Source: Zhongshania aliphaticivorans (GTDB lineage Bacteria > Pseudomonadota > Gammaproteobacteria > Pseudomonadales > Spongiibacteraceae). Taken from it: a DNA stretch of 64,000 nucleotides. The stretch spans positions 62,001 through 126,000 of the forward strand of contig NZ_CACSIK010000004.1 in the NCBI RefSeq assembly GCF_902705875.1. The letters run 5' to 3'. Below the pieces are notes generated by a model. That model was not told the DNA's origin, did no database searches, and saw only the letters and a list, made by a program, of their open reading frames with translations. Shown here one piece after another: positions 55,136-64,000 of this stretch. The first letter of the stretch is position 1, and each line of letters begins with the position of its first letter. Made by a program: the position numbers and the translations under genes.

Positions 55136-57229
55136 TTAGACAGAAGCATAAATTGTACGGTTGGACAACCATCGTTGTATGAGAGGTTTCACTCGTTCGG
55201 GGTGTTGTTGCATGATAATTTCTGCTTGCTGACGAACGCTATCTAGTAGTTCTGCGTCTCTTTGTAAATCCGCGATTTTAAACGTCATTAAACCAGTCTG
55301 CCGGGTGCCTAATACTTCGCCGGGGCCACGTAGTTGTAAATCTTGTTCTGCAATAACAAACCCATCAGTGCTGTCGCGTAACGCCGCTAATCGCTGTTTG
55401 CCGTTGCGGGACAGCGGTGATTGGTATAACAAAACGCAATAGCTTTGCCGACTACCACGGCCAACTCGACCGCGTAATTGGTGTAATTGGGCGAGCCCTA
55501 AGCGTTCCGCATTTTCGATGATCATCAGTGATGCATTGGGTACATCTACGCCCACTTCAATAACCGTCGTGGCCACCAATAAATGTAGTTTAGCCGCTTT
55601 GAATTCTGCCATGACGGCGGCTTTTTCTTTTGGCTTCATTCGGCCATGCACCAAACCGACCTTTAACTCTGGCAGTGTTTCTTTTAATAATTCCCAGCTA
55701 GATTCCGCTGCTTGGGCCTGAAGTTTGTCGGACTCTTCTATCAGTGTGCAAACCCAGTAGGCTTGTTGGCCGCTGGCGCAAACGGCGCGCAGGCGTTCCA
55801 TTACATCGTCACGGCGGTCATTGGCTAGCACCACGGTATTCACCGGAGTACGTCCGGGAGGGAGCTCGTCGATAATCGAAGTGTCTAGATCAGCGTACGC
55901 GGTCATGGCCAAGGTGCGTGGGATCGGCGTGGCGGTCATAATTAATTGGTGTGGCTGACCAACATTGGCAGCGGCTTTTTGCTTTAGAGCGAGACGCTGA
56001 TGAACACCAAAGCGGTGTTGTTCATCAATAATGACTAAACCCAATTTGGCAAATTCGACATCGTTTTGAAACAGGGCGTGGGTGCCAACGGCAACATGAG
56101 CTTCATGGCTGGCGATGGCATCACTTTGTAGCTGCCGCGCTTTTCCTTTTAGTTTGCCGGTAAGCCAGGCAACGTTGAGTTCTAATGGCTCAAACCATTG
56201 GCTAAAGTTTTGATAGTGTTGCTCTGCAAGAATCTCAGTAGGGGCCATGATGGCGACTTGATAGCCACTGCTTATGGCGCGTAGTGCCGCTAATGCCGCC
56301 ACGGCAGTTTTACCGCTACCAACATCGCCCTGTACCAATCGCAGCATGGGAATTTGGCTGTGTAAGTCTTTGGCTATTTCTTTGGCGACACGTTGTTGAG
56401 CGCCGGTTAGGGTAAAGCCAAGTTGCGATAGAAATGTCTTTTGAAGTGCACTGGGGCCATTCAATGGTGGGGCACCAAAACGCTGGGTTTCTCTGCGCAA
56501 TTCTTGCAGGGCAAGGTTATGGGCAAGAAGTTCTTCAAACGCAAGGCGTTGCTGGCTTGGGTGGCAACCGTCGTGTAATTGGCTTAATGACGCGTCAGTT
56601 GGCGGATGGTGTAAATAGCGTAAGGCGTCCGCTAAGGTCCAGTTATTTTTACTGATGTGTGACGGTAAGGCATTGCTAGGTAGCCACTCAGTGATGGGGT
56701 GCTGGTCTAAATACTGAAGGGCTTGATTACATAGTTTGCGCCAACTGGTTTGTGCAAAACCTTCGGTGCTGGGGTAAATGGGTGTTAGCCGTTCCTCAAC
56801 GGCAATGGCGCTCCCGCTTTGAATAACTGTGTATTCGGGGTGATAAAATTCAAGGCCTCCGCTGCCACGCCTAGCCTCACCATAGCAGCGTATTTTGGTG
56901 CCAGGAATGAGCTGTGCTTTTTGTGCCGCATTAAAATGGAAAAAGCGTAGCGTGGTAGTGCCGGTATGATCTTGTAGTTTGCAAACCAAGCTGCGGCGGC
57001 GTCCAAATACAATATCTGACAGCAGTATGGTGCCTTCAAAGACGACATCGGCATTAAGTTGTAGCGCGGCTAATGGGGTTATACGGGTGCGGTCTTGGTA
57101 GCGTAAAGGCAGATGAAATAATAGGTCTTGCACACTAAAAATACTTAGTGCTGCTAGCTTCTCTTGTAAGCGCGGCCCCACTCCTTTAAGAGTGTTCACG
57201 CTAAGCTGGTGGAGTGCTTTGTTGGTCAT
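55136..57229 (-). CDS. recG: ATP-dependent DNA helicase RecG
   Basis: The 697-residue helicase remodels stalled replication forks and recombination intermediates. It has an OB-type wedge domain in the N-terminal third, Walker A QGDVGSGKT, the DEQHRF box and the helicase C-terminal motifs including GVDVPNASLMII and QLHQLRGRVGRG. Its start overlaps the oxyR stop codon (TAATG), so it is co-translated with oxyR, as in P. aeruginosa. Confidence 0.96.
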   Translation of the reverse strand: MTNKALHQLSVNTLKGVGPRLQEKLAALSIFSVQDLLFHLPLRYQDRTRITPLAALQLNADVVFEGTILLSDIVFGRRRSLVCKLQDHTGTTTLRFFHFNAAQKAQLIPGTKIRCYGEARRGSGGLEFYHPEYTVIQSGSAIAVEERLTPIYPSTEGFAQTSWRKLCNQALQYLDQHPITEWLPSNALPSHISKNNWTLADALRYLHHPPTDASLSQLHDGCHPSQQRLAFEELLAHNLALQELRRETQRFGAPPLNGPSALQKTFLSQLGFTLTGAQQRVAKEIAKDLHSQIPMLRLVQGDVGSGKTAVAALAALRAISSGYQVAIMAPTEILAEQHYQNFSQWFEPLELNVAWLTGKLKGKARQLQSDAIASHEAHVAVGTHALFQNDVEFAKLGLVIIDEQHRFGVHQRLALKQKAAANVGQPHQLIMTATPIPRTLAMTAYADLDTSIIDELPPGRTPVNTVVLANDRRDDVMERLRAVCASGQQAYWVCTLIEESDKLQAQAAESSWELLKETLPELKVGLVHGRMKPKEKAAVMAEFKAAKLHLLVATTVIEVGVDVPNASLMIIENAERLGLAQLHQLRGRVGRGSRQSYCVLLYQSPLSRNGKQRLAALRDSTDGFVIAEQDLQLRGPGEVLGTRQTGLMTFKIADLQRDAELLDSVRQQAEIIMQQHPERVKPLIQRWLSNRTIYASV

Positions 57230-58152
57230 TAGCTGCCGACCGACAACTGAGGCACGGCAGCTTTAATGGCTTTGCTGACAATATCTATGGCTTGGTGTCG
57301 AGGAAAGCTGGTACGCCAAGCCAAGGCCACGGTACGGGTTGGTGGGGTGGCGAAGGGGCGGGTGCATAATATGCCATCGCCATAGGGTGCAACCTGTGCC
57401 GCAGACCGCGGCAAAATAGTAATGCCGAGCTTAGATACCACCATATGCTTTAAGGTTTCGAGTGAGCTGCCCTCAACAACAGATTGTAACAGTCGGTCGC
57501 CATTGGCAAAGGTTTGCTGTAAGCCTGGGCAGGCCGCCATAACTTGATCACGAAAGCAGTGCCCTTCACCTAATAACAGGATATTTTCATGGATTAGATC
57601 ATCGTGATGTAGCTCTGACTTGCTACTCAATGGGTGATCGTAGGGCAGTAATACCACAAAGGGTTCTTCGTAGAGTGCTTGTGTGACGACATCGGTTTCA
57701 TTAAAAGGAAGTGCAACAATGATGGCGTCTAATTTGGATGAGCGTAATTTTTCTCGCAGTACCCCTGTTAAATTTTCTTCAATATACAGTGGCATATCGG
57801 GTGCATACTCTCTAATTAAAGGAATGCAGCGGGGGTACAGATAAGGTCCAACCGTATGAATGGCGCCAATAGCGAGGGGCGTGCCAAGCGGGTCTCGACC
57901 TTGATTGGCTAATTCGCGAATATGACTGGCTTGCTTGAGTACAACCTTCGCTTGCTGTACCACCTGCTTACCCACAGGTGTACTTTGGATTTTGCCGCGG
58001 CTGCGCTCAAAGAGTGAGATGCCCAAATCGTCTTCTAACTTTTTTATGGCGACGCTAAGCGTGGGCTGACTGACAAAACACTTTTCAGCAGCCCTTCCAA
58101 AATGACCAGTCTCTTGAAGGGCGATAATGTATTTTAACTCAGTTAGCGTCAT
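57229..58152 (-). CDS. oxyR: Hydrogen peroxide-sensing LysR regulator OxyR
   Basis: The 307-residue LysR regulator starts with a winged helix-turn-helix (HFGRAAEKCFVSQPTLSVAIKKLEDDLG). The sensor domain holds the peroxide-reactive pair C199 and C208 (GHCFRDQVMAAC), at exactly the E. coli positions, so it is almost certainly OxyR rather than a generic LysR protein. It should activate catalase and peroxidase genes elsewhere. recG follows and is translationally coupled. Confidence 0.95.
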   Translation of the reverse strand: MTLTELKYIIALQETGHFGRAAEKCFVSQPTLSVAIKKLEDDLGISLFERSRGKIQSTPVGKQVVQQAKVVLKQASHIRELANQGRDPLGTPLAIGAIHTVGPYLYPRCIPLIREYAPDMPLYIEENLTGVLREKLRSSKLDAIIVALPFNETDVVTQALYEEPFVVLLPYDHPLSSKSELHHDDLIHENILLLGEGHCFRDQVMAACPGLQQTFANGDRLLQSVVEGSSLETLKHMVVSKLGITILPRSAAQVAPYGDGILCTRPFATPPTRTVALAWRTSFPRHQAIDIVSKAIKAAVPQLSVGS

Positions 58153-58248
58153 TAATTATCCGATCTGTAATTGCGCCAACTATCTGGCGTGTTTTACTGC
58201 TGTTTTGATGCCCGTTGTTAATCGTATCTATTTTAGCGAGCATTAGGA

Positions 58249-59238
58249 TTAAAACGTAACAACAATTTTCCCGACGTGGTCGCCGCTTTCCATGCGCTCA
58301 TGGGCTTTGGTGATTTCTTCAAAGGTAAATACCGAATCAATAAGCGGCGAAAATTTGCCCTCGGCGATGAGTGGGTAAGCCTGCGCTTCAATTTCTGCCG
58401 CTATATTAGCTTTTTGCTCAGTGCTTTGAGCGCGAAGTGTTGATGCGGTAATGGTGAGTCTTTTCATCAATACGGGAACAAAATTTAACTCGGCATTAAA
58501 GCCGGTTTGAAAAGCAATAAAGACAATGCGGCCATCGTTGGCAGCGAGTTTAATATCTTTTTGTATATAGTCTCCACCCACCATATCTAAAATGACATCC
58601 ATACCCTTGCCGGTGGGAATATCATGCAGAGCTGCAACAAAGTCATTGTCTTTATAGTTAACCGCTTTAATGGCGCCCAGTGCTTCACATGCACTGCATT
58701 TTTCAGCGCTGCCTGCGGTGGTATAAACATTGGCGCCTATGGCTTTGGCTAGCTGGATGGCCGTTGTCCCTATGCCGCTGCTGCCTCCGTGAACCAAGAA
58801 ATTCTCACCTGATTTTAGCTTGCCGCGTTGAAAGACATTGTGCCAAACGGTAAATAAGGTTTCCGGTAGGGCAGCGGCATGGGTTATTGATACTCCCTTG
58901 GGAATTGGTAAGCACTGGGTGGCGGGAGCAACGGTATAGTCAGCGTAGCCACCACCGTTGCACAGTGCGCAGACCTTATCGCCGACTTTCCAGCGACTGA
59001 CAGCTAGGCCAATGGCCACGATCTCTCCGGACACTTCTAGGCCTAAAACGGGGCTGGCATCTACAGGTGGTGGATATAAACCGTAGCGCTGCATAAGGTC
59101 TGGGCGGTTAATGCCCGCCGCGGTGACTTTTATTAGCACCTCGTTGGCAGCGGGTTTGGGCATGGCTTCTGATGCAATGCTCATACTGTGGTCGTCTTGA
59201 TTAACATCAACGATACGGCGGGTAGCGGGTACAGTCAT
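58249..59238 (-). CDS. NAD(P)H:quinone oxidoreductase (PIG3-like MDR)
   Basis: The 329-residue zinc-free medium-chain reductase has a GroES-like N-terminal half and a Rossmann half with HGGSSGIGTTAIQLAKAIGA. GLYPPPVDASPVLGLEVSGE and FLVHGGSSGIG are typical of the PIG3/TIGR02824 quinone-oxidoreductase group. It reduces quinones or other electrophiles using NAD(P)H. It follows oxyR on the same strand 97 bases away; an oxidative-stress link is plausible but not shown. Confidence 0.85.
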   Translation of the reverse strand: MTVPATRRIVDVNQDDHSMSIASEAMPKPAANEVLIKVTAAGINRPDLMQRYGLYPPPVDASPVLGLEVSGEIVAIGLAVSRWKVGDKVCALCNGGGYADYTVAPATQCLPIPKGVSITHAAALPETLFTVWHNVFQRGKLKSGENFLVHGGSSGIGTTAIQLAKAIGANVYTTAGSAEKCSACEALGAIKAVNYKDNDFVAALHDIPTGKGMDVILDMVGGDYIQKDIKLAANDGRIVFIAFQTGFNAELNFVPVLMKRLTITASTLRAQSTEQKANIAAEIEAQAYPLIAEGKFSPLIDSVFTFEEITKAHERMESGDHVGKIVVTF

Positions 59239-59331
59239 GTTGGTTCTTAACCTTATTGGGTGTGCGAAAAAATTTATAAAATAGTAGCTTGGTCTGTTAT
59301 TGATAGCTGAGCCGATTCTGCAATTTACATT

Positions 59332-59355
59332 ATCTTACCCTTACAATGGTAAGAT
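59332..59355. promoter_or_regulatory. Palindromic operator-like site between divergent genes
   Basis: ATCTTACC (59332-59339) is repeated in inverted orientation as GGTAAGAT (59348-59355), with an eight-base spacer. It lies midway between the quinone oxidoreductase start (minus) and the YeeZ-like gene (plus), so a dimeric regulator could control both. The regulator is unknown. Confidence 0.4.
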
Positions 59356-59445
59356 TCGCACCGAGTAAAAGGAAGGAGCTTACTCAGTTTACGGTATAGA
59401 TTATGACCGACTCAAAGCAGCATTCACAGCGAGAGAGACCAAACG

Positions 59446-60312
59446 ATGGCTAAGAAAAAATCACTTTTAATTATTGGCTGTGGTGATATTGGCAATGGCT
59501 TGGCAGAAATTTACATGGCGCGTGATTGGCGCGTACAAGGTTTGCGCCGTCAAACGTCTAAGTTAGCTGATGGGGTTGAAGGCTTAGCTGCAGATGTTTG
59601 TGACCCTAGCACGCTATCAGCGCTCGGCCCGTTGCAAGCAGATTATGTGGTAATAACGTTAACTCCGGCAGGTGCCGGTGCAGAGGGGTATCGAGCGGTA
59701 TTCGAAGACGGCTTAAATAGCTTGCTTGCTGCAATCAGTGAACCGCCCAAATTAGTGGTGTTCGTGTCCAGTACTGGAGTTTATGCCCAGGCCGAAAATG
59801 AATGGATAGACGAGCAAAGTGTAACGGAGCCTGACCGATACTCTGGGCAAAGCTTGTTGCGAGCAGAGCAGGCCATTGCAGCGACAGGCTGGCCCTATAC
59901 CAATATTCGCTTTGGCGGAATTTACGGTAGTGGCCGTTTGCAAATGCTGAAGAAGGTTATAAGTGGTGATTGCGCGCCGGCAGAGCCACGGCATTACACC
60001 AATAGAATTCACCGCGATGACTGTGTTGGTTTTATAGGCCACTTAATCGACCGTGTTGAGGCCGGGAATGACGTTGCGCCTTGTTATCTTGGTGTAGATA
60101 ACGAGCCAGCGAGTATTCAAGATGTACAAGCGTGGTTGGCCGCTGAATTGGCGGTAGAGTACGCAAGTAAAGGCCAGCCGATTACGCGTACGGGTAGTAA
60201 ACGTTGTTCGAATAAGCGCTTATGCGATAGTGGTTATGTTTTGAAATACCCTACGTTTCGAGAAGGATTTTTACCGGTACTTGCCGAGTGGCGTGTGACC
60301 GAAGAGGCTTGA
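59446..60312 (+). CDS. NAD-dependent epimerase/dehydratase-like protein (YeeZ-like)
   Basis: The 288-residue protein has a Rossmann start with the glycine motif IIGCGDIG at residues 9-16, a strand ending FVSSTGVY, and the tail of an extended SDR, matching the YeeZ-like group of nucleoside-diphosphate-sugar epimerase homologues. The Y-X3-K pair is not clearly kept, so catalysis is doubtful. It converges on ridA with 58 bases between ends. Confidence 0.75.
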   Translation: MAKKKSLLIIGCGDIGNGLAEIYMARDWRVQGLRRQTSKLADGVEGLAADVCDPSTLSALGPLQADYVVITLTPAGAGAEGYRAVFEDGLNSLLAAISEPPKLVVFVSSTGVYAQAENEWIDEQSVTEPDRYSGQSLLRAEQAIAATGWPYTNIRFGGIYGSGRLQMLKKVISGDCAPAEPRHYTNRIHRDDCVGFIGHLIDRVEAGNDVAPCYLGVDNEPASIQDVQAWLAAELAVEYASKGQPITRTGSKRCSNKRLCDSGYVLKYPTFREGFLPVLAEWRVTEEA

Positions 60313-60370
60313 TCAGCGCGGGCTAAATTAGATGGCTCCGCGCTTTAATAGTAAGGAAGTGCTAAGCCCT

Positions 60371-60754
60371 TTACAGGGCTAGAATGACTTCGACTTCAAT
60401 CATCGCATTGCGTGGCAACGCGGCAACTTGCACGCAGGCGCGAGCGGGATAAGGTTGCTCAAAGAACTGAGCCATGACGTCGTTAACCTGCGCAAACACA
60501 CCTAAATCAGTGAGTGAAATATTGACTTTGGCGGCGTCATTTAAGGTGCCACCAGCGGCAGATGCAACGGCAGATAAATTCTTAAATACTTGGGTGGCTT
60601 GTTCGGTAATACCACCCTCTATCATTTCCATGGTGGCGGGAATAAGTGGAATTTGGCCAGATAAATACACCGTGTTGCCTACCTTAACGGCTTGCGAATA
60701 GGTGCCAATCGCCTGAGGTGCATTGCTGCTTGAAATGATTTCTTTATTACTCAC
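60371..60754 (-). CDS. ridA: RidA family 2-iminobutanoate/2-iminopropanoate deaminase
   Basis: The 127-residue trimeric protein has the typical start (VKVGNTVYLSGQIPL) and the conserved arginine in YPARACVQVAALPRNAMIEVE, which binds the substrate carboxylate. It removes reactive imines made by PLP enzymes such as threonine dehydratase. It follows spoT on the same strand by 46 bases. Confidence 0.94.
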   Translation of the reverse strand: MSNKEIISSSNAPQAIGTYSQAVKVGNTVYLSGQIPLIPATMEMIEGGITEQATQVFKNLSAVASAAGGTLNDAAKVNISLTDLGVFAQVNDVMAQFFEQPYPARACVQVAALPRNAMIEVEVILAL

Positions 60755-60800
60755 AAGAGTGTCCTTTAATAAGCGGCTAAAAGGGTCGAATAGCGCAGTG

Positions 60801-62984
60801 TTAATTCCGTTCTCTGGTCACTTTAATCACTGCTGGAATATTGCGGATTCGGCGCATGACATTGGCCAAATGCACGCGTGATCTAACGCCAACTATCAGG
60901 TGAATACTGCTGATTTTTGGGTTTTCATCTTCAACGCTGATCTTTTCTATACTGCCGTCAGCGCCATTCACTCGCGTTGCCAGTACAGCAATAATGCCGC
61001 GCTGTTTGGTGATCTCAATTTTCATTTCTACTGAGAAATCTCGATCGATACTCTCTGCCCAGCTCAGTGGTACAACACGCTCTGGTTGGCTGCTGAGCTC
61101 AATGCTGTTGTGGCAGTTTTCGCAATGCACCACAACGCCTTTTTCAGAGCTGATAATGCCGACAATATGGTCGCCGGGTATGGGGTAGCAACAGCGTGCA
61201 AAGTTAACCAGAAAACCTTCCGTGCCGTGTATCACCATTGATTGTCTAGTCAGCGGCGCGCGGAGTTTTTCGTCGTCGTCGCGAATCTCATCACGCAGGT
61301 TAACTAGCTGCCGAGCTGTTAAATAAGCAACGCGGTTACCCATGCCAATTTGCTCATAAATATTATCGGTAGACTTGGCGTGGGTGGAGTCGACAAGCTG
61401 ATTTAAATATTTGTCGGGGATCGCAGCGAGATCTTCATCCATGCTGGCAAGGGCGCGTTCCAACATGCGTCGACCAAGGGTAAGCGCTTCTGTTTTGCGC
61501 TGATGCTTAAGGTAATGGCGAATACCGGTGCGGGCTTTTGCCGTTACCACAAAGTGCAGCCAAGCCGGATTGGGTTGGGCGCCAGGTGTGGTAATAACCT
61601 CTACCGTTTGGCCGCTTTGCAGCGTTTCTGACAGCGGTGCTAAACGGCGGTTTATCCTGCAAGCCACACAGCTATTACCAATATCGCTGTGTACAGAATA
61701 CGCAAAATCAACCGCAGTGGCGCCAGCGGGTAATTCCATAATGTCGCCACGAGGAGTGAAGACATACACTTCGTCAGGGAATAAATCGATTTTGACGTTT
61801 TCGATAAATTCCAGCGAATCACCGGCGCGTTCCTGCATTTCTAAAAGGCCTTGTACCCATTGACGGGCGCGGGCATGGCTAGAGTTGCGCTTGGGCTCTT
61901 GCTCATTAGATTTGTATAGCCAGTGAGCGGCAATGCCGTTATTGGCCATTTCTTCCATTTCTTGGGTGCGAATTTGAATTTCAATCGGCACGCCTTCCAA
62001 GCCAAACAAGACAGTGTGCAAAGACTGGTAGCCGTTTGCCTTGGGAATGGCGATATAGTCTTTAAACTGCCCCGGCACGGGTTTGTATAAGCCGTGAACA
62101 CAGCCCAATACCCGATAGCAGGAGTCAACGGAATCAACAACAATACGGAATGCGTAGAGATCCATAATCTCTTTTAGCGATTTCCGTTTATTGCGCATTT
62201 TGGTGTAAATGCTAAATAAATGTTTTTCGCGGCCAATCACATTGGCATTGTGGCCTTCTTCAGTAAGGCAATTTTCAATGTTTTCACGAATACTGGAAAT
62301 GGCTTTTTTACGATTGCCAAAGCGTGTGCTAATGGATTTGCGAATACGTCGAGCGCGCATGGGATGCATCGACATAAAGCCTAAATCTTCAAATTCAACA
62401 CGAATATTATGCATACCCAAGCGCTGGGCTATGGGCGCATAAATTTCCAGTGTTTCACGGGCAATACGGCGGCGCTTATCAGGGGGCATGGCGCCCAAGG
62501 TGCGCATATTGTGCAGTCGGTCGGCTAGCTTTACCAAGATAACGCGAATGTCTTTGGCCATCGCCAAAGCCATTTTTTGAAAGTTTTCGGCCTGTTGCTC
62601 AGCTTTAGATTGAAACTCAATACGGGTCAGCTTAGAAACGCCATCAACCAGTTCGGCGACCACATCGCCAAATTGATTGCTCAAGCCCTGTTTGGTGACG
62701 CTGGTATCTTCAATGACGTCATGGAGCATTGCCGCCATAAGGCTTTGAGCGTCCATGTGCATTTCAGCAAGAATGGTGGCAACGGCCAGAGGGTGCGTTA
62801 CGTATGGCTCGCCACTTCGGCGGTTTTGGCCTTCGTGGGCTTGCTCGGCGTAATAGTAGGCGCGCCGAACCTGATTAACCTGTTCGGTGGCGAGATAGTC
62901 AGAGAGAGATTTTGCTAGGGCGTCAATTGATCCTGCAGGCACATTTTTGCTTGGGCTAGGATTAAAAAAACTGTATTGATGCAT
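60801..62984 (-). CDS. spoT: Bifunctional (p)ppGpp synthase/hydrolase SpoT
   Basis: The 727-residue stringent-response enzyme has an intact HD hydrolase site (H64, H88-D89, then E92-D93 in LHDVIEDT) and a synthetase domain with the GYQSLHT motif. TGS and ACT regulatory domains follow, the ACT ending in VIKVTRERN. Compared with E. coli SpoT, the N-terminus has an extra segment of about 20 residues. It sits between rpoZ and ridA as in other gammaproteobacteria. Confidence 0.96.
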   Translation of the reverse strand: MHQYSFFNPSPSKNVPAGSIDALAKSLSDYLATEQVNQVRRAYYYAEQAHEGQNRRSGEPYVTHPLAVATILAEMHMDAQSLMAAMLHDVIEDTSVTKQGLSNQFGDVVAELVDGVSKLTRIEFQSKAEQQAENFQKMALAMAKDIRVILVKLADRLHNMRTLGAMPPDKRRRIARETLEIYAPIAQRLGMHNIRVEFEDLGFMSMHPMRARRIRKSISTRFGNRKKAISSIRENIENCLTEEGHNANVIGREKHLFSIYTKMRNKRKSLKEIMDLYAFRIVVDSVDSCYRVLGCVHGLYKPVPGQFKDYIAIPKANGYQSLHTVLFGLEGVPIEIQIRTQEMEEMANNGIAAHWLYKSNEQEPKRNSSHARARQWVQGLLEMQERAGDSLEFIENVKIDLFPDEVYVFTPRGDIMELPAGATAVDFAYSVHSDIGNSCVACRINRRLAPLSETLQSGQTVEVITTPGAQPNPAWLHFVVTAKARTGIRHYLKHQRKTEALTLGRRMLERALASMDEDLAAIPDKYLNQLVDSTHAKSTDNIYEQIGMGNRVAYLTARQLVNLRDEIRDDDEKLRAPLTRQSMVIHGTEGFLVNFARCCYPIPGDHIVGIISSEKGVVVHCENCHNSIELSSQPERVVPLSWAESIDRDFSVEMKIEITKQRGIIAVLATRVNGADGSIEKISVEDENPKISSIHLIVGVRSRVHLANVMRRIRNIPAVIKVTRERN

Positions 62985-63007
62985 TGGCGCCCCTGTTAGA
63001 CGCAGAA

Positions 63008-63271
63008 TTACAGTGCTGCGGCGCCTAACTCAGCGCTGAGGTCCAGCTCTGGTTCTTCTACGGCGGCGTTGGCGGCCATCACTTCTTCGCGAGTAATTTT
63101 GCCATCGGCAAGCTCACGTAAAGCAAGTACTGTTGGCTTATCGCCTTCTTCAGGTACTAGCGCGTCTTTTCCGCCAGTGGCAATTGCGCGAGCACGTTTG
63201 CTTGCTACCATTACTAATTCAAAGCGGTTATCGACGGCTTCAAGGCAGTCTTCAACAGTAATTCGGGCCAT
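63008..63271 (-). CDS. rpoZ: RNA polymerase omega subunit
   Basis: The 87-residue protein begins [30 protein letters not shown], the highly conserved omega core that binds beta-prime. It sits between gmk and spoT, the usual gmk-rpoZ-spoT arrangement. Omega also takes part in (p)ppGpp binding, which fits the location. Confidence 0.96.
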   Translation of the reverse strand: MARITVEDCLEAVDNRFELVMVASKRARAIATGGKDALVPEEGDKPTVLALRELADGKITREEVMAANAAVEEPELDLSAELGAAAL

Positions 63272-63299
63272 GATGTATATCCTGCGTACTAAATAAAAT

Positions 63300-63320
63300 C
63301 AGCGCACAAATTGTGCGCTG
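63300..63320 (-). terminator. Hairpin between gmk and rpoZ
   Basis: A 21-base sequence with ten-base perfect arms (CAGCGCACAA and TTGTGCGCTG, centre A). On the minus strand it is followed by ATTTTATTT, which could partly attenuate transcription from gmk into rpoZ. No T-run is unbroken, so strength is uncertain. Confidence 0.45.
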
Positions 63321-63354
63321 TCAATTAACTAACAGTCTAACAAATAGCTGGCGC

Positions 63355-63999
<645 letters not shown>

Positions 64000-64000
64000 T

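Overview
The window reads as chromosome of a marine-type gammaproteobacterium. Its core gene order resembles Pseudomonas (gmk-rpoZ-spoT-ridA, recG-oxyR, lptM-lysA-dapF-DUF484, comM-ubiK close to glnK-amtB), while the TorF-type porin, TRAP transporter, stand-alone sulfotransferase and glycine-rich lipoproteins suggest the Spongiibacteraceae/Cellvibrionales neighbourhood. The taxonomic placement is inference. I recognised no rRNA, tRNA, CRISPR array, insertion sequence or prophage.

Region 1 (1-10087): an NAD(P)-binding protein, cytochrome c5 with a clear terminator, a trypsin-like lipoprotein, Rep helicase, a sulfotransferase translationally coupled to a lipid A acyltransferase, ComM, UbiK and a helical lipoprotein. 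Region 2 (10255-21117) is a nitrogen-acquisition block. A complete urease operon ureDABCEFG ends with a UreH/NiCoT-type permease and is preceded by a sigma-54-type promoter. A secreted glycine-rich protein follows, then a TorF-family porin, glnK, amtB and a second glnK. Upstream of the porin are two GCAC-N7-GTGC NtrC-like palindromes and another sigma-54-type promoter. The block ends with a small SutA-like protein. Region 3 (21156-29676) holds a HAD phosphatase, an alpha/beta hydrolase, DUF484, dapF, lysA, lptM, cyaY and class I cyaA; xerC, usually found in this neighbourhood, is absent.

Region 4 (29773-46654) is mixed metabolism and repair: a HyuA-type hydantoinase, mutM, ggt, yaaA, two unknown proteins, a TRAP transporter (QM apart from P) flanking a YciA thioesterase and an SDR, uvrD, a three-module GxW lipoprotein and HexR. 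Region 5 (46655-49417) is the most unusual part. It is a small integron-type cassette array without an integrase (CALIN). Three cassettes each end in an attC-like site whose boxes and folded arms can be read directly. They carry an AbiTii-family abortive-infection gene, a gene broken by an in-frame stop, and a four-helix membrane protein whose C-terminus is encoded inside its attC.

Region 6 (49418-64000) holds a molybdopterin oxidoreductase, an AMP-forming ligase homologue, a PilZ protein, a DapA paralogue lacking the Schiff-base lysine, recG, oxyR, a quinone oxidoreductase, a YeeZ-like protein, ridA, spoT, rpoZ and gmk.

Two themes connect genes. Nitrogen limitation probably acts through sigma-54 and NtrC on both the urease operon and the porin-glnK-amtB cluster. 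The cassette array is a mobile, defence-associated insertion in otherwise conserved chromosome.
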